Positions 1 through 7,780 of a DNA stretch of 16,019 nt are shown here, piece by piece. A program made the translations under genes and the position numbers. Under the pieces are notes generated by a model, which saw only the letters and a program-made list of their open reading frames with translations, was not told the DNA's origin and searched no databases. The stretch's first letter is position 1; every line of letters starts with the position of its first letter. This DNA is from Chthoniobacter flavus (lineage in GTDB: Bacteria > Verrucomicrobiota > Verrucomicrobiia > Chthoniobacterales > Terrimicrobiaceae). Location of the stretch: the NCBI GenBank assembly GCA_945863785.1, contig CAMBAQ010000024.1, forward strand, positions 1 through 16,019, read 5' to 3'.

Positions 1-1
1 T

Positions 2-439
2 ATGATTTCGCATTTCTCAGCCGACAGTGTCACCGCGTCTCTTCGCCGAGAAGGATTGCGAATCACCAAAAACCGTCGAGGCATCCTCGAGTGTCTCTTT
101 GCAGCCGAGGAACCCATGTCGCTTCAAGAAATCCAAGAGAGAGCGACCAAGTTTTCCGGAACGAAGCCAGACTACGCCACGGTATTTCGAATGATTTTGC
201 TGATGGAGAAATTGCACTTAGTTCACAAAGTGAATCTCCAGCGTCCGTGCAGCTACTACGAACTCAGGGATCCCCATAAACACTACGACCATCTCATTTG
301 CAAAATATGCGCTCATGTCGTTCTGATCGACATCCCCTGCCCCATCGGCGACACAGAACAGAAGCTTGCAACAAAATATGGCTTTAGCGATCTGAGCCAC
401 TCCTTGGAGTTTTTTGGCGTTTGCTCGCAGTGCGCATAA
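2..439 (+). CDS. Fur-family metal-dependent transcriptional repressor (Fur/Zur/PerR type)
   Basis: This 145-residue protein has the full Fur architecture. An N-terminal winged helix covers about residues 10-80, with GLRITKNRR near residue 18 and the recognition-helix stretch YATVFRMILLMEKL at 58-71. A C-terminal metal-binding and dimerisation domain follows. The segment HKHYDHLICKIC (residues 92-103) supplies metal-binding His/Asp residues and the first CxxC pair (C100, C103). The second CxxC is C141/C144 at the extreme C-terminus; together they form the usual structural zinc site. The length matches the family. The ATG is the second base of the window, so the ribosome binding site and promoter cannot be seen. 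The first helix begins about 12 residues in, as in other Fur proteins, so this start is plausible. Which metal it senses cannot be decided here. It lies 43 bases upstream of guaB on the same strand, so the two may be co-transcribed. Confidence 0.88.
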   Translation: MISHFSADSVTASLRREGLRITKNRRGILECLFAAEEPMSLQEIQERATKFSGTKPDYATVFRMILLMEKLHLVHKVNLQRPCSYYELRDPHKHYDHLICKICAHVVLIDIPCPIGDTEQKLATKYGFSDLSHSLEFFGVCSQCA

Positions 440-482
440 AAAATCGGCTTGATTACATCCGACCTATTCCAGAATCTTGAGC

Positions 483-2060
483 ATGAAGGTTCCAACAATC
501 GCACCATCGTCATCGCAGGAATTGGATAGTTTTTTCTATCAACCCGCAGACAGCTTTTTCCGTGGGAACTCAGGTTTGTCGCTCACCTACGACGACGTCA
601 CTCTCGCTACTCTCTACAGTGAGATTCTTCCGAAGGATGCGAACTTTGAAACTCATCTCGGACAAGGCTTATTTCTTCACCTTCCCATTGTCTCTGCAGA
701 CATGGATACCGTCACGGAATCCCGCATGGCCATCGCTCTAGCTCTCAACGGTGGACTCGGCCTCATTCACTACAACATGCCCGCTCGCCAGCAACTTTCC
801 GAGGTCTCACGAGTCAAAAATCATATCCACGGACTCATTCGCGAACCGATCAAAGTTCATCCCGATCAATGCATCGGCGATGTTTTGGGACTCATTGAAG
901 AAAAGAAATTCAGTTTCAGTACCTTTCCTGTTGTCGATAAAGACGACATCCTATTGGGACTATTACCTGGGCATTGCGTGAGACCCCGCTTCGCTAATCG
1001 AGGTGTGGGCGAGGCCATGATCAAGAGGGACGGCGTACTAACCATCCGCGAAAGCGAACTTGGTGATGATCCGATCCAGAGAGCCGATCGATTTTTTACC
1101 GAGCACATCGGCATCCATAAACTTCTCGTCGTGAATGAGGAAGATCGTTTGAAAGGGTTATTCACGCTCAGTGATATCGAGCGTATTTCACAGGAGCGGT
1201 CCCTTCAAACCAAGCCCGCCAGAGATGCCAAGTTCCGACTCCTTTGCGGTGCTGCTGTCAGTGCCCCACGGAAAGCGGATGGAGCCATCGATAAAGACCA
1301 ACTCCTCGCGCATGTCGAAGCTCTCGTCGATCGCGGACTCGACGCCGTCGCCGTATCCACCGCGCATGGGCACACTCTGGGAGTTGGCGAGGCCGTGAAG
1401 GCGATTCGAAGTGCGCTCCCCGATCTCACCATCATCGCCGGCAATGTCACCAGCGCCGCCGGCGTGGAGTTTTTAGCCAAAAGCGGAGCGAATACGGTGA
1501 AAGTTGGCCAAGGTCCTGGATCAATTTGCACGACGCGCGTTGTGGCTGGTGTAGGCATCCCCCAACTCACCGCGCTCTATGTTTGCTCTCAAGCCGCCCG
1601 TGCCAATGGAGTCACGATTCTCGCTGATGGTGGCATCACCAAATCCGGAGACGTCGTGAAAGCTCTTACCCTGGCAGATGCTGTTGTTTGCGGAAGCCTC
1701 CTAGCCGGATGCCCAGAAGCTCCCGGGCAAATCCTCGAAATCAATGGCAAGTTCTATAAGCAATATCGAGGCATGGGCAGCCATGCAGCCATGAAAGCCG
1801 GCAGCGCCGCCCGTTATGGCCATGCACGCGAGATCTCACAAAAATCCGCAGCGGAAGGTGTCGAAGCACTTAAAGAGGTCTCAGCTCCCGCAGATACGGT
1901 CCTAGCCCAGCTTGCCGGTGGACTCCAAAGCGGCATGGGTTACCTCGGCGCAGGCGATCTCTCGGAACTTCGCGGCAACGCCCGGTACACCCGCATCACT
2001 CCAGCCGGACTCCGCGAGAGCGCCCCGCATGACATCATCGAAGTTAAAACTGGCGGCTAA
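483..2060 (+). CDS. guaB: Inosine-5'-monophosphate dehydrogenase, CBS-containing
   Basis: IMP dehydrogenase oxidises IMP to XMP with NAD+, the first committed step of GMP synthesis, in the cytoplasm. The 525-residue product has the normal plan: TIM-barrel start (LTYDDVTL, MDTVTE), a CBS pair inserted at about residues 120-240, then the second barrel part. The catalytic loop GPGSICTTR carries the nucleophile Cys349. ADGGI, YRGMGS and GGLQSGMGY bind the phosphate and base. Arg444-Tyr445 in the mobile flap argues for IMP dehydrogenase rather than GMP reductase. One oddity is that the motif usually read as D-T-A-H-G-H is S-T-A-H-G-H, with Ser292 in place of an Asp that contacts the NAD ribose. 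The ATG at 483 is preferred over an in-frame TTG at 477; no clear Shine-Dalgarno sequence supports either. A GuaB-like paralogue with altered kinetics remains possible. Confidence 0.9.
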   Translation: MKVPTIAPSSSQELDSFFYQPADSFFRGNSGLSLTYDDVTLATLYSEILPKDANFETHLGQGLFLHLPIVSADMDTVTESRMAIALALNGGLGLIHYNMPARQQLSEVSRVKNHIHGLIREPIKVHPDQCIGDVLGLIEEKKFSFSTFPVVDKDDILLGLLPGHCVRPRFANRGVGEAMIKRDGVLTIRESELGDDPIQRADRFFTEHIGIHKLLVVNEEDRLKGLFTLSDIERISQERSLQTKPARDAKFRLLCGAAVSAPRKADGAIDKDQLLAHVEALVDRGLDAVAVSTAHGHTLGVGEAVKAIRSALPDLTIIAGNVTSAAGVEFLAKSGANTVKVGQGPGSICTTRVVAGVGIPQLTALYVCSQAARANGVTILADGGITKSGDVVKALTLADAVVCGSLLAGCPEAPGQILEINGKFYKQYRGMGSHAAMKAGSAARYGHAREISQKSAAEGVEALKEVSAPADTVLAQLAGGLQSGMGYLGAGDLSELRGNARYTRITPAGLRESAPHDIIEVKTGG

Positions 2061-2829
2061 CAAAAAATCCGAAGCTCCAGCCCAGCTTCTCTATCCGCGA
2101 AGCCACGACTATCCCTTTTTGATAAAGCGATGGCGCGCGGTCGCGAAATCGGTTGGCCTTCGAATGCGTCCGTTTGCTGAAAGCGGCGGCTATCCTGTTT
2201 ATTACCTCGAAAGCCAATCTCCCCAACCCTCAGTCCCCAGCATTTACCTGTCTGGGGGCATACATGGCGATGAACCCGCATCCACCGAAGCCCTTCTTGT
2301 CTGGGCTGCGAACAACCGAGATCTCGTCCGGTCACTCAGAGTTCTGATTTTCCCTTGTCTTAACCCATGGGGACTCATCCACAACAAAAGATGCAATGAA
2401 GATGACATTGATCTCAACAGAGGATATCGAGAAAACCCGCCGCCAATCGTTCAAGCTCAACTCGCTATTTTGCAAGGTTTGCGCTTCGATCTCGCCATTA
2501 ACCTCCATGAGGACTACGACGCACAGGGCGTCTATCTTTACGAGCCCGTGAGTAGCAAACCGCACTGGGGCGAACAAATCATCGACGCCATGTCGTCAGC
2601 AATTCCAGTCGATCCACGAAGAAACATCGATGGTCACAAAGCTAAAGCAGGCGTCATCCGCAGACGAGTCACCATGGACATGATGCCAAACTGGCCCGAA
2701 GCCATTGCACTTCACTTCCACTACGCGAAAAGAACCTTCACGTTTGAAACTGCATCCGAGTACGGCATTGAGGACAGAGTCGCAGCACATGTCGCCGGCA
2801 TATCGGCGGCGATTAGACTAATCGAGTAA
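2029..2829 (+). CDS. M14-family zinc carboxypeptidase-like protein (MpaA / succinylglutamate desuccinylase-like fold)
   Basis: The 266-residue product keeps the metallocarboxypeptidase active site. Zinc ligands His79 and Glu82 lie in GGIHGDEPAS, and the third ligand His160 in INLHEDYD. Asn130-Arg131 in DIDLNRGY would bind the substrate carboxylate, and Glu240 in FTFETASEYG is the likely catalytic acid/base. No signal peptide is visible, so a cytoplasmic location is likely. M14 relatives of this size include murein-peptide amidases (MpaA) and acyl-amino-acid deacylases; the sequence alone does not decide the substrate. The ATG at 2029 lies inside the last 32 bases of guaB, with a weak GAGAG about 9 bases upstream, suggesting translational coupling. 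Reading can be extended upstream to 1912, but that part lies wholly inside guaB in another frame and adds nothing M14-like. The 3' end overlaps convergent ptsI by 12 bases. Confidence 0.78.
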   Translation: MTSSKLKLAANKKSEAPAQLLYPRSHDYPFLIKRWRAVAKSVGLRMRPFAESGGYPVYYLESQSPQPSVPSIYLSGGIHGDEPASTEALLVWAANNRDLVRSLRVLIFPCLNPWGLIHNKRCNEDDIDLNRGYRENPPPIVQAQLAILQGLRFDLAINLHEDYDAQGVYLYEPVSSKPHWGEQIIDAMSSAIPVDPRRNIDGHKAKAGVIRRRVTMDMMPNWPEAIALHFHYAKRTFTFETASEYGIEDRVAAHVAGISAAIRLIE

Positions 2830-4593
2830 GTCAGCGTAATTCTGACGCGCCATCGCAACGCTCATGTCCAATATCGCATTGGAATCATCCATCGTCAGGG
2901 CCGTATTCACCAGTTCTCTGCAGGTCGAGGAATCAAGGGATTGAACGGCCTTTTTCACCCTTGGAACCAAAGCTCCCGTCGCACTCAATTCCTCTAATCC
3001 GAGCCCGATGAGGATCGGCGTGAGTAAGATATCAGCCGCCATTTCACCGCAAACCCCGACCCAGATATTTTGAGCACGAGCTGCATCGACCGTCATCTTG
3101 ATCATCCGAAGAATTGAGGGATGAGTGGGATTGTAAAGATGCGCAATGCGATCGTTTAAGCGATCAACGGCAATCGTGTATTGAATGAGATCGTTTGTCC
3201 CGATGCTGAAGAATTTGACTTCACGCGCCAAGTGATCTGCTACCAAAACAGCACTGGGCGTTTCGATCATGATGCCGACTTCGATATCGGCTTGGAATGG
3301 AATCCCCTCGGCAGCGAGTTCGTTTTTGCAATCCTCGAGAACGGCATTAGCGCGGCGAAGTTCCTGCAATCCAGAGATCATCGGATACATGAGCCGAATA
3401 TTGCCAACGGTAGAGGCGCGAAGGATGGCTCGAAGCTGGGTTTTAAAAACATCCAGATTTTCCAGACAAAAGCGAATAGCGCGGCAACCAAGGAAGGGAT
3501 TGGCTTCCTCTTCAAAAACGAGACTTGTGGATGATTTATCTCCACCAATGTCTAGAGTGCGAATGATGACACTGTGAGGCAAAGACTCCTGTGCGGCCCG
3601 CAAGTAGTGACCATACTGCTCTTCCTCGTCTGGTGACGTCTCGCGATTGAGATAGAGAAATTCCGTCCGATAAAGACCAATACCTTCCGCGCCATTCGCC
3701 TTGATATCAGCGAGGTCATCGGGGAGATCCACATTCGCGGAGAGAATAATATGCTTTCCATCACGAGTGGTGGAGGCTGTTTCGCGAATGAGGTGGAGGC
3801 GCTCGACCACTTCCTCTTTCTGCTGCTCGATGCGGCCATACTCAATGAGGGTTTCGTTCGAGGGATTGAGAATGAGAAGCCCCGTGTACCCATCAATGAG
3901 GATATCGTCACCGAGTTGGATATTCTGGCAGATCCCCTGCATGCCCACGATGGCCGGAATCTCTAGGGAGCGAGCCATGATCGCAGTGTGCGATGTTTTA
4001 CTTCCGATCTCGGTCACAAATCCACAAACCAGATCGCGGTTGAGCTGGGCTGTATCCGAAGGCGTGAGATTGTGCGCGACAATAATGTGCTGATGGTCGT
4101 GCGCCGCTGGATTATGCGGGGCTTTACCAAGAAGATTACGGATCACTCGGCGGGTGACATCCTGGATATCCACGACACGCTCGCGCAAATACGGGTCATC
4201 GATCGCCTCAAGTGTCGCGCAGTACTTTTGAGCGACTTGCTGGAAGACATAATCGACGTTCAACCGCTCACGCTCCAACATGCGAAGCACTTCATCGATG
4301 AGAGTCCGGTCCTCAACAACGAGAAGATGGGCATCGAAAATACTGGCATCCTCAGAACCGATCGCGGCAACGATGCGTTGCTGGATCTCGAGTAACTCGA
4401 CACGTGTGGCGATGAGCGCGGCCTCGAAACGGATGATTTCGCGCTCCACATCGGCCTCCTCAATGGGCTGAGGAAGAATCTCCTCATTCACCTCATGGCG
4501 CACAAAAGCCGGAAAGTGGGCAATGCCCTGTGCTACAGGTATGCCACTAAATCTCTTCTCGATCTTTTGTGTCTGAACTGACTCCATTTGCAT
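2818..4593 (-). CDS. ptsI: Phosphoenolpyruvate-protein phosphotransferase (Enzyme I of the PTS)
   Basis: Enzyme I autophosphorylates from PEP and passes the phosphate to HPr in the cytoplasm. From the ATG at 4593 the product has 591 residues, against about 575 in E. coli. The N-terminal HPr-binding and phosphohistidine domains carry the active site GSKTSHTAIMARS, with His202 as the phosphorylated residue. The C-terminal PEP-binding barrel shows RTLDIGGDKS, EVGIMIETPSA, FFSIGTNDL and VGVCGEMAAD, with the proton-donating Cys515. It follows HPr after about 40 bases and is the last gene of the minus-strand operon. Other possible starts are ATG 4587 and TTG 4608; none has a good Shine-Dalgarno sequence, and the family core begins about 15 residues further in. 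No EII gene accompanies it, so a regulatory role is inferred. Confidence 0.95.
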   Translation of the reverse strand: MQMESVQTQKIEKRFSGIPVAQGIAHFPAFVRHEVNEEILPQPIEEADVEREIIRFEAALIATRVELLEIQQRIVAAIGSEDASIFDAHLLVVEDRTLIDEVLRMLERERLNVDYVFQQVAQKYCATLEAIDDPYLRERVVDIQDVTRRVIRNLLGKAPHNPAAHDHQHIIVAHNLTPSDTAQLNRDLVCGFVTEIGSKTSHTAIMARSLEIPAIVGMQGICQNIQLGDDILIDGYTGLLILNPSNETLIEYGRIEQQKEEVVERLHLIRETASTTRDGKHIILSANVDLPDDLADIKANGAEGIGLYRTEFLYLNRETSPDEEEQYGHYLRAAQESLPHSVIIRTLDIGGDKSSTSLVFEEEANPFLGCRAIRFCLENLDVFKTQLRAILRASTVGNIRLMYPMISGLQELRRANAVLEDCKNELAAEGIPFQADIEVGIMIETPSAVLVADHLAREVKFFSIGTNDLIQYTIAVDRLNDRIAHLYNPTHPSILRMIKMTVDAARAQNIWVGVCGEMAADILLTPILIGLGLEELSATGALVPRVKKAVQSLDSSTCRELVNTALTMDDSNAILDMSVAMARQNYADLLD

Positions 4594-4633
4594 GGAGATG
4601 TAACACAATTTGAAACTTGATCAATGAGAAGAA

Positions 4634-4945
4634 CTACTCCTCACCAAAACGGGTCTCCACAAGATTCTTGATTTCCGCAACCGCCTTATCGGCATCCACG
4701 CCTTCAGCATGGATGGTGAGCTTCGAACCCTTACCCGCAGCAAGCATCATTAGGCCCATAATGCTCTTCCCGTTGACCCTTTCACCGTCCTTCTCAACCC
4801 ACACTTCGGCACGGTATCGACTGGAGATTTTGACAAACATGGCTGCTGGTCGTGCATGGAGACCATTACGATTGTCGATGGTGACTTCGCCGCTGCAACG
4901 CTGGACGTCATCCGAAAGTTTTTTTTTGGTTAGAATTCCCATCAT
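4634..4945 (-). CDS. ptsH: Phosphocarrier protein HPr with His and regulatory Ser sites
   Basis: HPr accepts phosphate from Enzyme I on a histidine and, in bacteria with HprK, is also phosphorylated by ATP on a serine. Both sites are present. NGLHARPAAMFVK holds the phosphohistidine (His30), and GKSIMGLMML holds the HprK target (Ser61). The 31-residue spacing equals that between His15 and Ser46 in classical HPr. The product is 103 residues, about 15 longer than usual because of a charged N-terminal extension (ILTKKKLSDDVQR). The ATG at 4945 overlaps the hprK stop as ATGA. A second ATG at 4942 has the better spacing, about 6 bases, to an upstream GGAG. Tight linkage to hprK and ptsI supports an intact kinase-carrier-Enzyme I unit. 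Confidence 0.93.
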   Translation of the reverse strand: MMGILTKKKLSDDVQRCSGEVTIDNRNGLHARPAAMFVKISSRYRAEVWVEKDGERVNGKSIMGLMMLAAGKGSKLTIHAEGVDADKAVAEIKNLVETRFGEE

Positions 4946-5907
4946 CTGCTCCGGCGTTCACTGATCATATGTAAGAGTCTCTGATTAAATTCCTGCGCGC
5001 TGTTTTCACCCATGTCTTTGAGTTTCTGATCCAGCGCCGCGACTTCCACTAGTCGGGCAATGTCACGTCCGGTCCGTACCGGCAGTGTGACGTGCGGGAT
5101 TTTGATACCCAGAATTTCGTAGGTTTCGCGATCGATTCCTATTCTATCCACATTTTCGACCTCCTGCCAATCTTTCAGTGTAACAACAAAGTCGAGGCGC
5201 TTTTGAGGATTAACCGCACCGACACCAAAAATCGATGCGATGTTGATGATTCCAATACCGCGAACTTCCATGTGGAAGCGGGACATACTGTCGGCTGTCC
5301 CTATCAGTTCACTCCCCTCGGCTGTTCGGAATCGGGTAATGTCATCGCTCACGAGACTGTATCCGCGCTCAATCAAGCCAAGCACACATTCGCTTTTGCC
5401 GATACCGCTCGCACCGCGAATCAGAGTTCCGATCCCAAGTATGCTCACCATGCTGCCATGCTCCGTGGTCGAGGGGGCGAAATCCATCTCGAGCAAAATC
5501 GTAGCTGCATTGATGAACTTCATCGTGATCATATTTGTCCTCAGCACGGGAGTCTCAAACTCGGCTGCGGTATCAAGGAGCACTTGAGGAACTGGGGCGT
5601 TACGCGCCACAACAAGACAAGGCATTTTGCGCGCAAATAAAGCACGGCATCGTTCCTTGAGCAAAGAAGCACTCAGGCTCTTAAGGTAACTCAACTCAGC
5701 GGAGCCCAGCACCTGGATACGCTTCTGTGCAAAATAACTAAAAAAACCGGATAGCGCCAAGCCTGGGCGATTGATGGTGGGCTCGCGTATGAGGCGGTTG
5801 AGTCCGCGGGAACTCCCCTCCAACCTCATTCCAAGCTTCTCCGCATGATTTGCATAAAAGTGACCAACGGTGATGTGGCTGACTTTTTTTTGCAGTTTGT
5901 TTAACAT
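4942..5907 (-). CDS. hprK: HPr kinase/phosphorylase, full length
   Basis: HprK/P phosphorylates HPr on the regulatory serine using ATP or pyrophosphate, and reverses this with inorganic phosphate, linking PTS activity to energy state. The 321-residue product has the N-terminal domain (about 1-130) that alphaproteobacterial versions lack, followed by the catalytic domain. The Walker A loop RGASGIGKSE lies near residues 164-173, preceded by EHGSM with the conserved His150. LVSDDITRF follows at about 186. The family signature MEVRGIGIINIASIFG spans about 213-228 and PVRTGRDIARLVEVAA lies near 276. The ATG at 5907 is chosen over a TTG at 5916, with only weak purine content upstream. About 84 bases separate it from lptB, the widest gap in this operon. 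Its stop overlaps the HPr start. Confidence 0.94.
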   Translation of the reverse strand: MLNKLQKKVSHITVGHFYANHAEKLGMRLEGSSRGLNRLIREPTINRPGLALSGFFSYFAQKRIQVLGSAELSYLKSLSASLLKERCRALFARKMPCLVVARNAPVPQVLLDTAAEFETPVLRTNMITMKFINAATILLEMDFAPSTTEHGSMVSILGIGTLIRGASGIGKSECVLGLIERGYSLVSDDITRFRTAEGSELIGTADSMSRFHMEVRGIGIINIASIFGVGAVNPQKRLDFVVTLKDWQEVENVDRIGIDRETYEILGIKIPHVTLPVRTGRDIARLVEVAALDQKLKDMGENSAQEFNQRLLHMISERRSR

Positions 5908-5991
5908 GGGCTTCAAGGCTTGGGGTCGGTATCAAAGGTCGGCAAAATCGCCGCCAGCGCAATGACGATTTTTTAAAAAAAGATCAGCGGC
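5908..5991 (-). other. lptB-hprK intergenic gap with T6A7 tract
   Basis: This is the longest non-coding gap within the minus-strand operon. It holds a run of six T followed by seven A (5969-5981) and a weak CGGC/GCCG inverted repeat. No convincing terminator or promoter was found, so read-through from lptB into hprK is the simplest reading, but an internal promoter cannot be excluded. Confidence 0.4.
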
Positions 5992-6738
5992 CTACATAGT
6001 GAAGGATTCGCCAAGGTAGAGCTTCCGACTGATGGGGTCATTAAGGAGAAAATCCTTATCTCCTTGGCTCTCGACGCGTCCTTCGAAGATGAGGTAGGCA
6101 CGGTCTACGATGTTGAGCGTTTCGCGAACATTGTGATCCGTGATGAGAATAGCCAATCCTTGGGCGCGGAGATCTTGAATAATCTGCTGAACATCGTGAA
6201 CGGCGATGGGATCCACGCCGCTGAAAGGCTCATCAAGCATGAGCAGCGAGGGATTCGTGACCAGCGAGCGGGCGATGGTGAGACGGCGCTTCTCTCCACC
6301 GGAAAGTGTGAGAGCCTCATTTTTGGCGATATGGTCGATGCCAAATCGTGTGAGAAGCTCTTCGCAACGATCCTTACGTTCCTTCTTCGTTGCGCCAGTG
6401 GTTTCCAGAATGGCAAGAATGTTCTCTTCGACCGTGAGCTTACGGAAAATCGATTCCTCCTGTGGGAGGTAACCCATTCCGTGACGAGCGCGCTTATACA
6501 TCGGCATCGACGTCACATCCGCGTTTTGAAAAAAAACATGACCATCATTCGGTCGGACCAACCCGACGATCATGTAAAACGTCGTGGTTTTTCCAGCGCC
6601 ATTGGGACCCAACAGTCCAACGATCTCCCCTTTTTTGACGTTGATATCCACGCCGTTGACGACCGATCTACCATTGTAGATTTTCACCAACCCTTCGGTA
6701 CGGAGCAAGGGGCTTTCGTTATCGGTCGTGGAACTCAT
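5992..6738 (-). CDS. lptB: LPS export ABC transporter ATP-binding protein
   Basis: LptB is the cytoplasmic ATPase that powers extraction of lipopolysaccharide by the LptB2FG complex. All ABC motifs are in place in the 248-residue product: Walker A GPNGAGKTT (44-52), the Q-loop GYLPQEESIFRKLTVEENI with Gln93, the signature LSGGE (145-149), Walker B LLMLDEP (165-171) and the switch His202 in TDHNVRE. The LPQE...FRKLTVEENI stretch is characteristic of LptB rather than of generic ABC ATPases. Its ATG overlaps the lptA stop as ATGA, and lptA and lptC lie immediately upstream, which is the usual context. The ATP-binding subunit is present but only one permease (lptG) is in the window, so lptF must be elsewhere. 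Confidence 0.96.
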   Translation of the reverse strand: MSSTTDNESPLLRTEGLVKIYNGRSVVNGVDINVKKGEIVGLLGPNGAGKTTTFYMIVGLVRPNDGHVFFQNADVTSMPMYKRARHGMGYLPQEESIFRKLTVEENILAILETTGATKKERKDRCEELLTRFGIDHIAKNEALTLSGGEKRRLTIARSLVTNPSLLMLDEPFSGVDPIAVHDVQQIIQDLRAQGLAILITDHNVRETLNIVDRAYLIFEGRVESQGDKDFLLNDPISRKLYLGESFTM

Positions 6739-7319
6739 TTCTGCTCGGAGGTATCGGCAATGAGCGTTTTGCTACCACCGACTGTGCGGGATTGACCGCT
6801 GTTTTTGAGGATCATGACTGTAGATTCCTCGGTGGCGACTTGTTGATTGATCCCTTGCTGAATAGATGGCCACTTGCGCATCACGACTTCACCGGTGGAA
6901 GGCTTGTAGGTGACCTCACCGGCGCGCCCGATAGATTTAGGAGCATTGCTTTTGGGATCCTGTTTTTCTTGGATGATCACGACATTCCCCACGGCGTCGG
7001 CTGTTTCCATCCCTTTGTGATCTTTACCGAGATGAACCACGAGCTTGTCACAAGTGAGAGTAAACTGGGGGTCGCGAACGATCACCCCACCATTGAACTC
7101 AGCGATACTCTTTTCGTTGTCGTAAGTAGCATCCTCCGTCGCTGTGATCTCCGTTTGCGCGCCCTTCGGACGTTCACCTCCAGCGGGATTAAAGAAACCA
7201 AGAGGATTTTTATCCTTAGCTTGCGCTGCGGGAGTTGAGGCGGGTTGCTGGGCATTTACCAAACCTAGCGTGACCACAAGAGAGAAAAGGGCAGGGAGGG
7301 ATTTTTTTATCGACTTCAT
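6735..7319 (-). CDS. lptA: Periplasmic LPS-bridge protein LptA/OstA-like
   Basis: LptA forms the periplasmic filament that conducts LPS from LptC to the outer-membrane translocon. The 194-residue product starts with a clear signal peptide: basic MKSIKKS, a hydrophobic core, and a likely cleavage after VNA at residue 23. A Gln/Ala/Pro-rich linker follows, then the beta-rich OstA-type domain at about 55-185, recognisable from TEITATEDATYDNEKSIAEF and NGGVIVRDPQFTLTCDKLVV. Exact identity is supported mainly by position between lptC and lptB, because LptA proteins diverge strongly. The ATG overlaps the lptC stop as ATGA and the stop overlaps the lptB ATG in the same way. A short OstA-domain protein of different function is the alternative but is unlikely here. 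Confidence 0.87.
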   Translation of the reverse strand: MKSIKKSLPALFSLVVTLGLVNAQQPASTPAAQAKDKNPLGFFNPAGGERPKGAQTEITATEDATYDNEKSIAEFNGGVIVRDPQFTLTCDKLVVHLGKDHKGMETADAVGNVVIIQEKQDPKSNAPKSIGRAGEVTYKPSTGEVVMRKWPSIQQGINQQVATEESTVMILKNSGQSRTVGGSKTLIADTSEQK

Positions 7320-7780
7320 TGAGGTTTGTTGTCGGTCGAAATGACCATTTTGATGTTTCCGCGCATCGTTCCAAATCGGGTTTCAGTGTTGAATTCGATT
7401 TTGTCACCGGTAATGACAAAGTCCGAACGCTTAATGAGAGCGCCTTTGTCCCCTGAGAGAATTCGCGTATCGAGGTTAAATAATGACTGGGGGAGTTCAA
7501 CGAAAATTTTGTTCCCTTCCTGATCAAGAGCCTCGACTTTGAGGTTGCTCATTTCGATATGGCTCTCATCGATTTTCTTGGCACTTTCGGACTCTAAAAC
7601 GAGTGCCAGTTTTCCATTCTCGTCATAGTGCGGGATTTTTAGCCCTAGAACCGGCATGCCCACCGGAACCGGCATTTCAAATTTATCCTTTTTTTCGGGA
7701 GTCGGGGAAGGCGCTGCAGAAAGAATCGAACTCCATGCTGAAAGGAGGATTAAGAAAGAGGCGATTTTACAATATGGCAT
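7316..7780 (-). CDS. lptC: LptC-like LPS export periplasmic protein
   Basis: LptC receives LPS from LptB2FG and hands it to LptA. The 154-residue product has an N-terminal hydrophobic segment (CKIASFLILLSAWSSILSA), then a beta-jellyroll-type domain from about residue 40 to the end. Typical phrases are LKIPHYDENGKLALVLES, SHIEMSNLKVEALDQEGNKI and SDFVITGDKIEFNTETRFG. The ATG at 7780 is preferred to a TTG at 7825; both lie inside the end of kdsA, giving a 14-base overlap for the ATG. The N-terminus ends in ILSAAPS, which looks like a cleavable signal peptide rather than the uncleaved anchor of E. coli LptC. Sequence similarity in this family is low, so the call rests on fold pattern, size and location directly before lptA-lptB. 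Confidence 0.8.
   Translation of the reverse strand: MPYCKIASFLILLSAWSSILSAAPSPTPEKKDKFEMPVPVGMPVLGLKIPHYDENGKLALVLESESAKKIDESHIEMSNLKVEALDQEGNKIFVELPQSLFNLDTRILSGDKGALIKRSDFVITGDKIEFNTETRFGTMRGNIKMVISTDNKPQ

Noticed and set aside
1912..2028. Upstream extension of the M14 peptidase reading frame
   Set aside because: It is entirely within guaB in another frame; low-complexity Ala/Pro/Ser content and no M14 feature. The ATG at 2029 is sufficient.
483..2060. Assignment of the guaB product as GMP reductase
   Set aside because: The protein has CBS domains and the Arg-Tyr flap typical of IMP dehydrogenase; only the Asp-to-Ser change is unusual.
5969..5985. T-rich run after the lptB stop as a possible terminator
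   Set aside because: No GC-rich hairpin precedes the T run on the minus strand, so it does not meet the pattern of an intrinsic terminator.
6064..6795. Long plus-strand open frame (243 codons) opposite lptB
   Set aside because: Antisense shadow of lptB; the lptB frame carries every ABC motif and the opposite frame carries none.
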